Shown one piece after another: positions 10,651 through 18,879 of a DNA stretch of 64,000 nt. The stretch comes from an uncultured Prevotellaceae bacterium. Its GTDB lineage: Bacteria > Bacteroidota > Bacteroidia > Bacteroidales > Bacteroidaceae. The notes below the pieces were generated by a model. The model saw nothing but the letters and a program-made list of their open reading frames with translations, did not search any database and was not told the DNA's origin. The stretch spans positions 30,746 through 94,745 of the forward strand of contig CACYKE010000017.1 in NCBI GenBank assembly GCA_902774925.1, given 5' to 3'. Positions within the stretch are counted from its first letter, which is position 1, and each line of letters starts with the position of its first letter. The translations under genes and the position numbers were made by a program.

Positions 10651-11823
10651 ATGAAAAGAATACTATTGATAATAGCCGCCATGATGCTTTTCCTTTCCGC
10701 TTGGTGTCAGACGGATGAGATCACCAGAAAGCAGGCTGACAAGCTGGACTCGGTGACTGTCAAGTTGATGAATCAGAAACGCTATGAGGATGCCATTAAG
10801 ACCAAAGAGCGCGAATTGGCTATCCTTAAGGCGTTATATGGTGAGAAAGATACCACATACATCAAGCAGTTTGTTTTCAGTGCCAAACTGTATTACAGGA
10901 ACGAACAGCCGGATATGGCCGCAAAGATAATAGAACAGGCTGCTCAGCTATATGCCGACAACGTTAGCAATAGTGATGCCTTGTATGCTTTCTACCTTGA
11001 TAATCTATCCTTGTACCAAAGTTCAAACAACGAGTACGACAAGGCAAAGGAAAACAGCAGGAAGGCATTGACCATCTATGAGAAACTGGGTCAACAAGAC
11101 TTCGACTTGGCCATTATCTTAATGCATATGGCAGAAACGAGCCATTATTGTGGTGAGTCTCAAGAAGCACTTAAATACGAGATTCGTTCACTGAACATTA
11201 TAAAGAAACTGTGTGGTGAACATTCTGATGAATACATCGGAGAACTGCCCTTCCTGCAGAAATACTATCAGACTGTTGGCGACGAGAAGAACGCCCAGCG
11301 CGTAGGGGAGAAGATTGAGAAACTGCAGAAGGAGAAAGACGATGGATTCGTAGACCTGCCTGAGTTGATAGAATTTAAAAGCGCTGAGTTCTGTCATGAA
11401 CATAATGATGATGCCCTGAAATGTATTCAGTATTACCTGACACATACAATCTGCGCTCCCCAGATGGAGCAGGCTGCTCAGTATATCATGGCCTGGAGCG
11501 TCGCAAGCGGTGATGTGAATATTGTTATTGGTGAGGAAGTCGGCTCGTTGGCAGCCTCTAAGGAAAGTATGCCTTATCTGGTGGGCTTCATGGCTGCATA
11601 TAGCTATGTTTGTTTGAGAGATAACGTGAAAGACCTGAATGAAGCGCAACTGATGGACGTCTTCGACATCTTGTTACAGTTCTATGAGCCCAACAGCTCG
11701 TTGACGGGCAAGGTGGAGCTGTTGGACAAGTACCTGAAACTAAAGGAGAAGGGCAAGTTGGAAAAAGAGATTCACAAAATATTCACGGAGCAGCAAGCCC
11801 ATCAAAATACGGATAACAAATGA
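10651..11823 (+). CDS. Exported TPR-like helical repeat protein
   Basis: 390 aa. The start at 10651 gives a signal peptide (MKRILLIIAAMMLFLSAWCQ); an upstream in-frame start at 10624 does not improve it. The mature part is built of helical pairs resembling tetratricopeptide repeats, for example SLYQSSNNEYDKAKENSRKA and AETSHYCGESQEALKYE, at about residues 100-200. TPR repeats act as protein-binding scaffolds; the partner is unknown. Its stop overlaps the next start as ATGA, so it is translationally coupled to the DUF4153 membrane protein, which suggests they work together at the inner membrane. Confidence 0.75.
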   Translation: MKRILLIIAAMMLFLSAWCQTDEITRKQADKLDSVTVKLMNQKRYEDAIKTKERELAILKALYGEKDTTYIKQFVFSAKLYYRNEQPDMAAKIIEQAAQLYADNVSNSDALYAFYLDNLSLYQSSNNEYDKAKENSRKALTIYEKLGQQDFDLAIILMHMAETSHYCGESQEALKYEIRSLNIIKKLCGEHSDEYIGELPFLQKYYQTVGDEKNAQRVGEKIEKLQKEKDDGFVDLPELIEFKSAEFCHEHNDDALKCIQYYLTHTICAPQMEQAAQYIMAWSVASGDVNIVIGEEVGSLAASKESMPYLVGFMAAYSYVCLRDNVKDLNEAQLMDVFDILLQFYEPNSSLTGKVELLDKYLKLKEKGKLEKEIHKIFTEQQAHQNTDNK

Positions 11824-13469
11824 ATGCAAAATTGAAATCATTGTTGCAGCAGTTGCTGCAGAGTCCACGACGTTTCCCTGTTGAACTGGCACTGGGAGTG
11901 GTATTCTTTATCATTGCAGTTTGGGATACTGAGACTCGTGAATGGAATGAGAAGGCACTACAATTTGAGAGCGAGGTCAATGGTGATATTCTATATTTCT
12001 TCGTGCCGCTGATGGCATTGACTTTCTGGCTCCATCGCGTCAACCGCTGGGCTTATCTCGCCTCGTTCTTCCTCTTCCTGCCCCTGATGATGCTCGACCT
12101 GAAGCCCTTCCTATGGACATACGGCTTCACGTTCACCTATGTCTTGGCGGCTATTTTGCTTATCGTCGGCAACAGACGATTGGATAACCGTTCGTTTGCT
12201 GCTCATGCCCTGCATGTGGCTACGCAGATGTTCTTCGGGTTGCTGATATCAGGCATCCTCTATATGGCTGTCTTGGCCATCATGGCCTCGTTCTTCTATA
12301 TCTTTGGCATTGATGAGCCAAGACATTTCTACGAGTATATCGCCCAGTTTATCTTTTTTGTGCTGGCTCCGCAGATATGCTGTACGCTGGTCCGTCAGAA
12401 CGAGGACGAAGTGGCCGAGCCTTTCAAGATACTCCGGCTTATCCTTAATTTCATTCTCTCCCCAGCCGTCATCATCTACACTATCATCCTCTATACCTAT
12501 TTTATAAAGATAGTCTTCGAGTGGGACTTGCCCAAAGGCGGTGTGGCTTGGATGGTTATGGGATTCATCACCGTTGCATTGATTGGTCGTGTGGCTCAGT
12601 CGATACTCAGCCAGAGATATTACGACTGGTTCTATAGACGATTTACGCTGATAGCCATCCCTCCGCTCATCATGTACTGGATCGGTTCCATCTACCGCAT
12701 CCGCCTCTACAGTTTCACTGAGAGCCGCTTTTATCTGATGGTGGCAGGTGTACTGATGACGCTTTTCGTACTGATGCTGTTCCGTGAGCGCACCCGTCGC
12801 TATCAGCTTATGGCGCTCATCTTTGGTGCTGCCATCATTCTCTTCACTTATATCCCAGGTATATCCGCCAAGAGCATCGGACTGGCCTGTCAGAAACAGC
12901 GGCTCACGGAACTTATCAGCGAACTGAAGCTGACAGATGCCAAAACGGGCAAACTGAACGACGACCTTGACATGAGGAGCATCCGCCAGGATAGTCTGAT
13001 GTGCGAGCGATATAAGGATGTCAGCAGTGTCATCAAGTACGTACGCAAAGAAATCGGAGACAAAGAATTTGAGGAGAAATACGGCACTTGGGAGTACTCG
13101 GAGTATAGCTTCAGTTACGACAATGCTAAAGCCAAATCCATAGTGTCTCGCGTTAGCGGTGACAACACGTATACCAGAAGGAAGGCTGTTGAGTTGGGAG
13201 AATACACGATGATGCTCCCTTCAAAAGCATACGAGTACAAGTTCGAGAACCAGACAGTCACTATCATTCAGAATAAGGATACAGTTCTCGAATATCCTAT
13301 CAATAAGATTATCCGTCAGGACACGATGCTTCTGCATCATCCTGAACAACTACTTACCTATCGCAACGATTCACTGATGCTGGTACTTGAAGGAATCTGC
13401 ATTGAAGATACCGTCGTTACTGATGTCATATACTATGGTCTTCAGTTGTTCAAGAAAAAGGGCAGATAG
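11820..13469 (+). CDS. DUF4153-type polytopic membrane protein
   Basis: 549 aa. The first 350 residues contain about nine to ten hydrophobic segments, including LILNFILSPAVIIYTIILYT and the GGVAWMVMGF stretch that I associate with the DUF4153 family. The last 180 residues are soluble, charged and rich in short beta-prone stretches (YEYKFENQTVTIIQNKDTVL). The function of DUF4153 is unknown. Start overlaps the TPR gene by four bases. The soluble tail with an exported TPR partner would fit a membrane scaffold or transport role, but that is a guess. Confidence 0.75.
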   Translation: MNAKLKSLLQQLLQSPRRFPVELALGVVFFIIAVWDTETREWNEKALQFESEVNGDILYFFVPLMALTFWLHRVNRWAYLASFFLFLPLMMLDLKPFLWTYGFTFTYVLAAILLIVGNRRLDNRSFAAHALHVATQMFFGLLISGILYMAVLAIMASFFYIFGIDEPRHFYEYIAQFIFFVLAPQICCTLVRQNEDEVAEPFKILRLILNFILSPAVIIYTIILYTYFIKIVFEWDLPKGGVAWMVMGFITVALIGRVAQSILSQRYYDWFYRRFTLIAIPPLIMYWIGSIYRIRLYSFTESRFYLMVAGVLMTLFVLMLFRERTRRYQLMALIFGAAIILFTYIPGISAKSIGLACQKQRLTELISELKLTDAKTGKLNDDLDMRSIRQDSLMCERYKDVSSVIKYVRKEIGDKEFEEKYGTWEYSEYSFSYDNAKAKSIVSRVSGDNTYTRRKAVELGEYTMMLPSKAYEYKFENQTVTIIQNKDTVLEYPINKIIRQDTMLLHHPEQLLTYRNDSLMLVLEGICIEDTVVTDVIYYGLQLFKKKGR

Positions 13470-13503
13470 AGTCTTGATTCAAAACGGAGATTGTTATTGT
13501 CTT

Positions 13504-13668
13504 ATGGATGTCAGCAGAAAACTTATTGTTCCTATTTGGTGGTTGATTCTTTTTCGCGAGACATACGATGGGATTTCTCATGTGGTCTGGAGGGTTTATG
13601 ATGCTGACAAAGTAGACGACATACTTCAAAAGGTAATAGCGGAGAAAGACCACCCTGATAACAATTAG
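13504..13668 (+). CDS. Small possible protein between DUF4153 and the next gene
   Basis: A reading frame of 54 aa from ATG 13504 (or 64 aa from TTG 13474) fills the gap between two genes and ends five bases before the next ATG. It reads MDVSRKLIVPIWWLILF at its start and DADKVDDILQKVIAEKD at its end, so a hydrophobic segment precedes a charged helix. The frame also extends upstream into the DUF4153 gene in another phase. It may be a small membrane gene or a leftover C-terminal fragment. No homologue recognised. Confidence 0.35.
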   Translation: MDVSRKLIVPIWWLILFRETYDGISHVVWRVYDADKVDDILQKVIAEKDHPDNN

Positions 13669-13673
13669 TCGTT

Positions 13674-14915
13674 ATGAGTTTAGAATTGTCATTTTTTGGC
13701 CGGATAAAGAGCCGTAAAAGAATTATCAAACAGATAACAGAGACAGCAGAGCGCTATTCCTATGGTGTTTATGCCGATCATGATAATAGCATTATTGTAA
13801 CTCTGTGTCCTACAGGTGATATCACCTTCGATATTACAGATGGTGGATTCCTGCAAAAGGGAAAAGTTGAGGGGTATTTTCAAAGCACCCCTGCTGGACC
13901 TGGTTTTCACAAGGCTGCAGTCGAGTTTATAGATTCACTTAAGATAGAGAATCTGGTATATGAAGATGATACTGAGTATGCCGTAAATCGTGACTTTGCA
14001 AAACTCTCTGTTAATCACTTTCAGCGATGGCTTGAAACTATAGTTGAGCATGTTCAGCAAATAGATGCAGATGGACCAATATTTGTTTGTTGGTCGACAG
14101 AGCAATACAAACCAGATATACAAGGAGCAAAGATTGTAACTCCTGTAGGTGTGTGGAGCATCAATAATCTATATCAGTTCATACAAGACAAAGGCGTTGA
14201 AGCCTTTGCCGACCGCTTCTTCATTTGGCCCCACGAGGAGCAAGATGCAATATTCTATAGGAATTGCGCATTGAAAACGCTATGGGAGGATTGCTATTAT
14301 GCGCCCTCCGACAGGAGCGAAAAAGACGCAGCTAACAACAAATATATTATTGAGAATATTGAGCGAGCATACTCGCTTGATCCTCTGTTGCCACTTCCTT
14401 ATGATAGCTATTGTGAGATATGTCGTTTGGATTGTAAGAAGCCAACACTTCCAGAAACAACTGTAAGAATGGTCGATGAGTGCGAGCCTGGTTATAGAAG
14501 GGGATTGGTAAAAGACACGATAGACAAAATAACAATTACCATTCCTGGTACATATCAGCGACAATTCGAATATAATGACAACGGCTGGCCGATTACTATA
14601 TGGAGTGATAGCAGTTCTAATAGTCTTGTTTGGCGCCTTACTATATTTGAGTTAGATAAGGAAGTGGAGATGCCTAAATCGGATGACAAGGAGCATCTCT
14701 ACAATGAAGAGTTCAATATCGAAAATGGGAAGGCATTATTAACTGTAGACCAGTTCCAGGAAGACGGCAAAGAATACTTCATGGCGGTATGTAATATCGC
14801 ATCAGGTATGTCTTATTACTTGATAACCGTTTCGTACACAAAACAAGAAGAGTTTGATCAAATTCGCAATCTATTGTTAAGGATGAATCTTTCGCCCAAT
14901 TATGAAAATAGTTAG
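13674..14915 (+). CDS. Protein of unknown function, AT-rich gene
   Basis: 413 aa, no signal peptide or membrane segment. The N-terminal part contains VTLCPTGDITFDI and STPAGPGFHKAAVEFID, a pattern I have seen in uncharacterised Bacteroidota proteins but cannot name. The C-terminal half has beta-rich stretches (KITITIPGTYQRQFEYNDNG). Codon use is more AT-rich than in the flanking housekeeping genes, consistent with transfer. Overlaps the next gene by 14 bases. Given the SUFU protein downstream, an immunity or stress function is possible, but nothing in this sequence shows it. Confidence 0.6.
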   Translation: MSLELSFFGRIKSRKRIIKQITETAERYSYGVYADHDNSIIVTLCPTGDITFDITDGGFLQKGKVEGYFQSTPAGPGFHKAAVEFIDSLKIENLVYEDDTEYAVNRDFAKLSVNHFQRWLETIVEHVQQIDADGPIFVCWSTEQYKPDIQGAKIVTPVGVWSINNLYQFIQDKGVEAFADRFFIWPHEEQDAIFYRNCALKTLWEDCYYAPSDRSEKDAANNKYIIENIERAYSLDPLLPLPYDSYCEICRLDCKKPTLPETTVRMVDECEPGYRRGLVKDTIDKITITIPGTYQRQFEYNDNGWPITIWSDSSSNSLVWRLTIFELDKEVEMPKSDDKEHLYNEEFNIENGKALLTVDQFQEDGKEYFMAVCNIASGMSYYLITVSYTKQEEFDQIRNLLLRMNLSPNYENS

Positions 14916-15375
14916 AGCAATTGTTAGTATACTTATAATTTACCTGTTAATTGTCATTTATTCGATTTCTATGAAATTAATAAAAGACGAGGATTTCATA
15001 GGTACTTATTATTGTGTCAATATCAATGCAGATACAGAATTAGAGATCTGTGGTACAGCGACAAGAATCATAGACAAAGAAACTGATGAAACAATTATAA
15101 GTGATTTAGATTCTTTGCTTGTTGCTGATGATGTTATCTATGGGCTCTGCAAAAATAAATACTTTTTATTGACTCTTTCCAGCAAGGAAGTCGTGTATAG
15201 TACAATCCCATTGTCACAGTATTCAACGAACGCACTTCTAAGTCCTATGGAATATTATAGAGAAAAGACAATGTATATCGACAATATTGGTCTTGTTGTA
15301 TTGTGTGTTTGCATAATCATCACAATTAGAAAAGGATTATTTCAATCTTTCCCGCATAAACATTTGGCAGAATGA
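14902..15375 (+). CDS. Small two-helix membrane protein of unknown function
   Basis: 157 aa with an N-terminal membrane segment (VSILIIYLLIVIYSI) and a second near the C-terminus (IGLVVLCVCIIITI), leaving about 95 residues between them that would lie outside the membrane. ATG overlaps the previous gene by 14 bases, so it is translationally coupled to it. Strongly AT-rich. No family recognised. It could be a membrane partner of the preceding unknown protein. Confidence 0.6.
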   Translation: MKIVRAIVSILIIYLLIVIYSISMKLIKDEDFIGTYYCVNINADTELEICGTATRIIDKETDETIISDLDSLLVADDVIYGLCKNKYFLLTLSSKEVVYSTIPLSQYSTNALLSPMEYYREKTMYIDNIGLVVLCVCIIITIRKGLFQSFPHKHLAE

Positions 15376-15394
15376 TAAATTGCTTATACCTTTG
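15363..15394 (+). promoter_or_regulatory. Promoter of the SUFU-domain gene
   Basis: TTTG at 15363-15366, a 20-base spacer and TACCTTTG at 15387-15394. The promoter overlaps the stop codon region of the preceding gene, so the SUFU gene can be expressed on its own. Confidence 0.78.
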
Positions 15395-15465
15395 CAGGAA
15401 AAATAATAAATCTACCATATGTAGTATGGAATCACGAATATCGAATATTATTAATTAGAACATCT

Positions 15466-16134
15466 ATGGAAGAAAATAATAACAATGTTGTTCCGCAATA
15501 TTATTATACGGAAAAGGAAATGGATAAGATTCTCGCATATATTGAAAAGCAATACGGAGAGTCTGAGGTCGTAGGCCATGAAGTGCTTTCGCCCGACATA
15601 CATTGTGATATCGTTATTGTTCCGCCTACCGAGGAGCAGCCATATTATAAACTTGTCACGATGGGTGCTGGGGCATTTAAAATGAATGTACCCAAAGGAC
15701 TGTCAGGCGTATGTGATAGGGCGGAATACGTCGTCTATCTGCCTAAGGACTGGAACATCGAATCTAAAAAGGAAGAGGATTGGTGGCCGATAAGAATGCT
15801 GAAAACTGTTGCACGACTTCCCATAGAAACAGACGATTGGCTTTACATCAGTCATACGATAAATCTAACAGAAGATGGTAGCCCGGTAGCTGAAAATACC
15901 AAATTCAATTCTTGTATGCTTCTTTTCTCTGTTGGCAAGGACGGTCAGCTTGTAGAGCCTTTTAAAATGGGTTGGTTTGGCAAGAAGGTTGCCTTCTACC
16001 AATTATACCCTCTGTATCAAGAGGAACTGGAGTACAAATTGGAACATTCCTTTGATGAATTGATAGAGCGAATTGATGACGAGGATTTAAGCAACCACGT
16101 TATTAACATCCATCGCAAGAATTATTGCAAATAA
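15466..16134 (+). CDS. Suppressor-of-fused (SUFU) domain protein
   Basis: 222 aa. The SUFU-like domain is recognisable from VTMGAGAFKMNVP, then RAEYVVYLPKDW, WWPIRMLKTVARLPI and DDWLYISHTI, in the usual order. Bacterial SUFU proteins have been proposed as immunity proteins of polymorphic toxin systems; here no toxin gene is adjacent, so this may be an orphan immunity gene. It has its own promoter, and a hairpin at 16153-16182 ends the transcription unit. The function in this organism is inferred from family literature only. Confidence 0.8.
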   Translation: MEENNNNVVPQYYYTEKEMDKILAYIEKQYGESEVVGHEVLSPDIHCDIVIVPPTEEQPYYKLVTMGAGAFKMNVPKGLSGVCDRAEYVVYLPKDWNIESKKEEDWWPIRMLKTVARLPIETDDWLYISHTINLTEDGSPVAENTKFNSCMLLFSVGKDGQLVEPFKMGWFGKKVAFYQLYPLYQEELEYKLEHSFDELIERIDDEDLSNHVINIHRKNYCK

Positions 16135-16152
16135 TACTAAGAAAAATCGAAT

Positions 16153-16182
16153 AAAGGGGTGACACGCTGACACAACCCCTTT
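16153..16182 (+). terminator. Hairpin after the SUFU gene
   Basis: AAAGGGGT (16153-16160) pairs perfectly with ACCCCTTT (16175-16182) around a 14-nt loop. A 14-bp palindrome centred on GTAC (16178-16191) overlaps the right arm. No long T-run follows, so termination is likely but not certain. Confidence 0.45.
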
Positions 16183-16244
16183 GTACAAAGGATATGCAAC
16201 GTTTTGAAGGGTGACACACGTTGACACAAGGGTGACACATTTGC
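16157..16244. repeat. Direct repeats of a GGGTGACAC motif
   Basis: GGGTGACAC occurs at 16158, 16209 and 16230. The first two are each followed by TGACACAA (after GC and ACGT), so the unit is about 20 bp. Non-coding; role unknown. Confidence 0.6.
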
Positions 16245-16337
16245 AGCGTCTTGTTTACAGGTGGTGGCAGACGACGGAGCGGGGACTGAAGTCGCTTGAT
16301 AACAGGCACTTACGGCACAATAAGGGGCGCTTATTCG

Positions 16338-16433
16338 CTGAATTTTCGTGAAAATTCAGTAAATCGCGGGGCGTTCAGTCCCGTTACCTTACGGGCTGAA
16401 CGACGGAGAGCGACGGGCTCTCAAGTTGAGAGC
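16338..16433. repeat. Cluster of strong hairpins in the SUFU-MFS gap
   Basis: CTGAATTTT/AAAATTCAG (16338-16359, 4-nt loop) is followed by a 12-bp stem with one bulge (CGTTCAG-T-CCCGT at 16372-16384 with 16391-16402). Two competing 6-bp hairpins then share GCTCTC (16406-16422 and 16417-16433). GAGAGCAGGGAAG is repeated at 16428 and 16451. The rest of the 427-base gap shows no gene. Confidence 0.5.
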
Positions 16434-16473
16434 AGGGAAGTTTCAAGCGGAGAGCAGGGAAGGTGTTAGGATC

Positions 16474-16537
16474 AATACTTTCGGAGTAATTGAAAATACT
16501 TTTGGAGTATTTGAAATTTCATCCGGAGTATTTTTCT
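16474..16537. repeat. Three tandem 21-bp units with an ATACT-AGTAT palindrome
   Basis: Units at 16474-16494, 16495-16515 and 16516-16537. The first two read AATACTTT(C/T)GGAGTA followed by (A/T)TTGAA; the third is diverged. The same 21-bp unit recurs at 47235-47296 in another gap. Confidence 0.75.
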
Positions 16538-16562
16538 TTTTTGCGGACGAAGCTGAAGCGGG

Positions 16563-17789
16563 CTATTGGGTGTCGGTAGAGAGGCGGCGCACGAGGAAGA
16601 ACTGACGGCAACGCAGGAAGAATAGGAGAACGCCCGTCAGATTGACTATCGCCACTGTCCAAAAGGCAGTGGCGTAGCCGTATAGTTCGGCCAGTATACC
16701 ACCGAGGAGAATGCCCAAGCCCATGCCGACATCCCACGAGATGAGGATGGTGGAGTTGGCGGTGCCGCGCTCGTTGTGGTGGGCCATCGAAATCATCATA
16801 TTCTGGAATGCCGGCCACATGTGACCGTTGCCCAAGCCGATGAGCAGGGCGGAACCGTAGTAGCCAACGAGATGTAAGATGTTAGATGGCAGATGGAAGA
16901 TGTCGGTGGAGAGTGTGGGCATTAATATAAATAAGGTGTAGCCGACGAGTGAGATGACCATGCCTTCGGCGGCGTTGTGGGTAAGAAGGCCCTTGCGTAA
17001 GGCGCGTCCGCCCTGCAGACGCGAGAGAATGAGTCCGACAGAGCAGAGCATAAACCAAGTGCCGGTGCCGCCGGTGATGCCCATGACCTGTTTGCCATAG
17101 ATGGCGAGATAGTTGCTGAGTACGCCGAAACAGAAACCGAAGAAAACCATGTTGATGCCTAGCAACCAGCCGCGCTGGAGGAAGAAACGGTCCAAAGAAA
17201 GCGCGCGCTTTGCTTGCACGGGAGCTTTTTGTGGCAACTTCACCGTTGCGTCAATGATGAGTCCGAAGGTGGCGACGATGAGTGCGAGCCAGAATAGCAA
17301 CTGGAAATTATGCGTCTCGGCATAGATGAATACGGCGAACGACGGTGCGATGGCCATCGCGAGATTGTTGCTGAGTCCGTAGTAGCCGATGCCCTCGTTG
17401 CGACGGGAAGAGGGTAGCACGTCGATGGCCACGGTGGAGTTGGCGACGGTGAGTGCGCCGAAAGGGCCTCCGTGGAGGGTTCTGACGATGGTAAACAGCA
17501 GTAGTGTGGATGCCGCGAGATAGCCGGCAAAGAAGATGGCAAAGGCCGTGAAACACACCATGAGCACCGTCTTTCGCGGAAAAGAATCGACGAAGAATCC
17601 GCTGAATGGGCGGAAGAGCAGTGCGGTGATGGTATATCCGGAAAGCACCAGTCCGATGACGTCCTTGGTGGCCCCAAACGTCTCGTGGAGATAGAGCGGC
17701 AACAGTGGCGTCAACAAATAAAAGGCGGTGAATAGCGAGAAGTTCGCTATCATCACCTTTATATAGTTGCTATTCCACAGGCGTTCCAT
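16563..17789 (-). CDS. Major facilitator superfamily transporter
   Basis: 408 aa with about 12 hydrophobic segments. The loop after the second helix (GYTITALLFRPFSGFFVDSFPRK, shown in part) has the G-x3-D-x2-R/K-R/K-like signature of MFS carriers, which fits a small-molecule exporter or a sugar transporter. The substrate is unknown. The gene lies 49 bases after hisC on the same strand and may be read through from the histidine genes. Its coding sequence contains five tandem 7-bp units (16871-16905) that encode the loop DIFHLPSNILHLV between two helices. Confidence 0.88.
   Translation of the reverse strand: MERLWNSNYIKVMIANFSLFTAFYLLTPLLPLYLHETFGATKDVIGLVLSGYTITALLFRPFSGFFVDSFPRKTVLMVCFTAFAIFFAGYLAASTLLLFTIVRTLHGGPFGALTVANSTVAIDVLPSSRRNEGIGYYGLSNNLAMAIAPSFAVFIYAETHNFQLLFWLALIVATFGLIIDATVKLPQKAPVQAKRALSLDRFFLQRGWLLGINMVFFGFCFGVLSNYLAIYGKQVMGITGGTGTWFMLCSVGLILSRLQGGRALRKGLLTHNAAEGMVISLVGYTLFILMPTLSTDIFHLPSNILHLVGYYGSALLIGLGNGHMWPAFQNMMISMAHHNERGTANSTILISWDVGMGLGILLGGILAELYGYATAFWTVAIVNLTGVLLFFLRCRQFFLVRRLSTDTQ
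16871..16905. repeat. Five tandem heptamers inside the MFS gene
   Basis: GATGTAA, GATGTTA, GATGGCA, GATGGAA and GATGTCG run without gaps from 16871. The same heptamer type is found at 42421-42455. Since seven is not a multiple of three, the units are read in all three phases. Confidence 0.75.
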
Positions 17790-17802
17790 AGTGCTTGATT
17801 AA

Positions 17803-17847
17803 CTAGAGACTCTAGATAATCTAGATATTCTAGACAATCTAGTATTG
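17803..17847. repeat. Five tandem 9-bp units starting CTAG at the end of hisC
   Basis: CTAG occurs at 17803, 17812, 17821, 17830 and 17839, exactly nine bases apart. The last unit contains the hisC stop codon (TAG on the minus strand at 17841-17839), so each further unit gives another TAG in the same frame. Confidence 0.85.
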
Positions 17848-18873
17848 TCTCAGGGCACTGAGCAGTTCGTTGTTCTCGCTGCGATTGCCGATGGTGACGC
17901 GCAGACAGTTGTTGCAGAGCTGGACGCGGGTGCGGTTGCGGACAATGATGCCTTTGTCGACCAGGTAGTCATAGATGGCCTGAGCGTCGGTCATCTTTGC
18001 CAGGAAGAAATTGGCATCGGTCTTATACACCTGTTCGCAGATGGGCAAATCCTGGAATGCGGACATCAGACGGCTACGCTCGGCAAGCAGGAGCTTGACG
18101 TATTTGTCAATCTCGTAGGGATCCTTCAACATCACCATCGCCTGTTCTTGGGTGAGCTGGTTGACGTTGTAGGGATATTTCACCTTATTATATATATTAA
18201 TGATGTCCTTCGAGGCGAAAGCCATGCCCAGACGGATGGCTGCCGAACCCCAAGCCTTCGACATGGTCTGAAGGATGATGAGGTTGGGGTGGGTGGCAAG
18301 CTCCTGCCGCAAGGACAGTTGCTGGGCGAAGTCGATGTAAGCTTCGTCGACAATGACGATACCCTCGAAACCCTCGATGACCTTCAGGATTTCGTCGCGA
18401 TTGAGCGAGTTGCCTGTAGGATTGTTGGGCGAGCAGATCCAGATAATCTTGGTATGGTCGTCGCAGGCTGCCAACAGTTGGTCGGCATGCATCTCGTAGT
18501 TGTCGTCAAGCAGAACCTGACGAAACTCGATGTCGTTGATGTCGGCACAGACCTGATACATGCCGTAGGTCGGGGCGATGGATACCACGTTGTCGCGACC
18601 GGGGTTACAGAATACGCGATAAGCAAGGTCGATGGCCTCGTCGCTGCCGTTGCCCAAGAATATGTTTTCCTCGGGTACACCCTTGACCTTCTTCAGGGCA
18701 CTTTTCAGTTCGCGCTGCAGAGGGTCGGGATAGCGGTTGTAAGGCTCGTTATAAGGATTCTCGTTGGCATCAAGAAAGACGTGAGCCTCCTTGCCGGAAT
18801 ACTCGTCGCGAGCGGAAGAGTAGGGTGCGAGACTCCAGATGTTCTTTCTGACCAGTTGTTCTAAGGGCTTCAT
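17839..18873 (-). CDS. hisC: Histidinol-phosphate aminotransferase
   Basis: PLP-dependent aminotransferase of histidine biosynthesis that converts imidazole acetol phosphate and glutamate to histidinol phosphate. Class I/II fold. [16 protein letters not shown] near the N-terminus, NPTGN in the middle, and [16 protein letters not shown] with the PLP-binding Lys are all characteristic. 344 aa is normal. It follows hisD by six bases in the order hisG-hisD-hisC. Its stop codon lies in a 9-bp CTAG repeat. Confidence 0.96.
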   Translation of the reverse strand: MKPLEQLVRKNIWSLAPYSSARDEYSGKEAHVFLDANENPYNEPYNRYPDPLQRELKSALKKVKGVPEENIFLGNGSDEAIDLAYRVFCNPGRDNVVSIAPTYGMYQVCADINDIEFRQVLLDDNYEMHADQLLAACDDHTKIIWICSPNNPTGNSLNRDEILKVIEGFEGIVIVDEAYIDFAQQLSLRQELATHPNLIILQTMSKAWGSAAIRLGMAFASKDIINIYNKVKYPYNVNQLTQEQAMVMLKDPYEIDKYVKLLLAERSRLMSAFQDLPICEQVYKTDANFFLAKMTDAQAIYDYLVDKGIIVRNRTRVQLCNNCLRVTIGNRSENNELLSALRQY

Positions 18874-18879
18874 AATTGT

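Noticed and set aside
11820-13668. Frameshift joining DUF4153 to the small downstream frame
   Set aside because: The DUF4153 protein ends with a plausible C-terminus and the small frame is not an obvious continuation; a separate small gene or fragment is equally likely.
16474-16537. CRISPR-like or attachment-site repeats
   Set aside because: Units abut with no spacers and no integrase or cas gene is near; the palindromic units fit a binding-site or hairpin array better.
17845-18864. Long plus-strand frame opposite hisC
   Set aside because: Its composition is that of an antisense shadow of hisC, with no start signal or family match.
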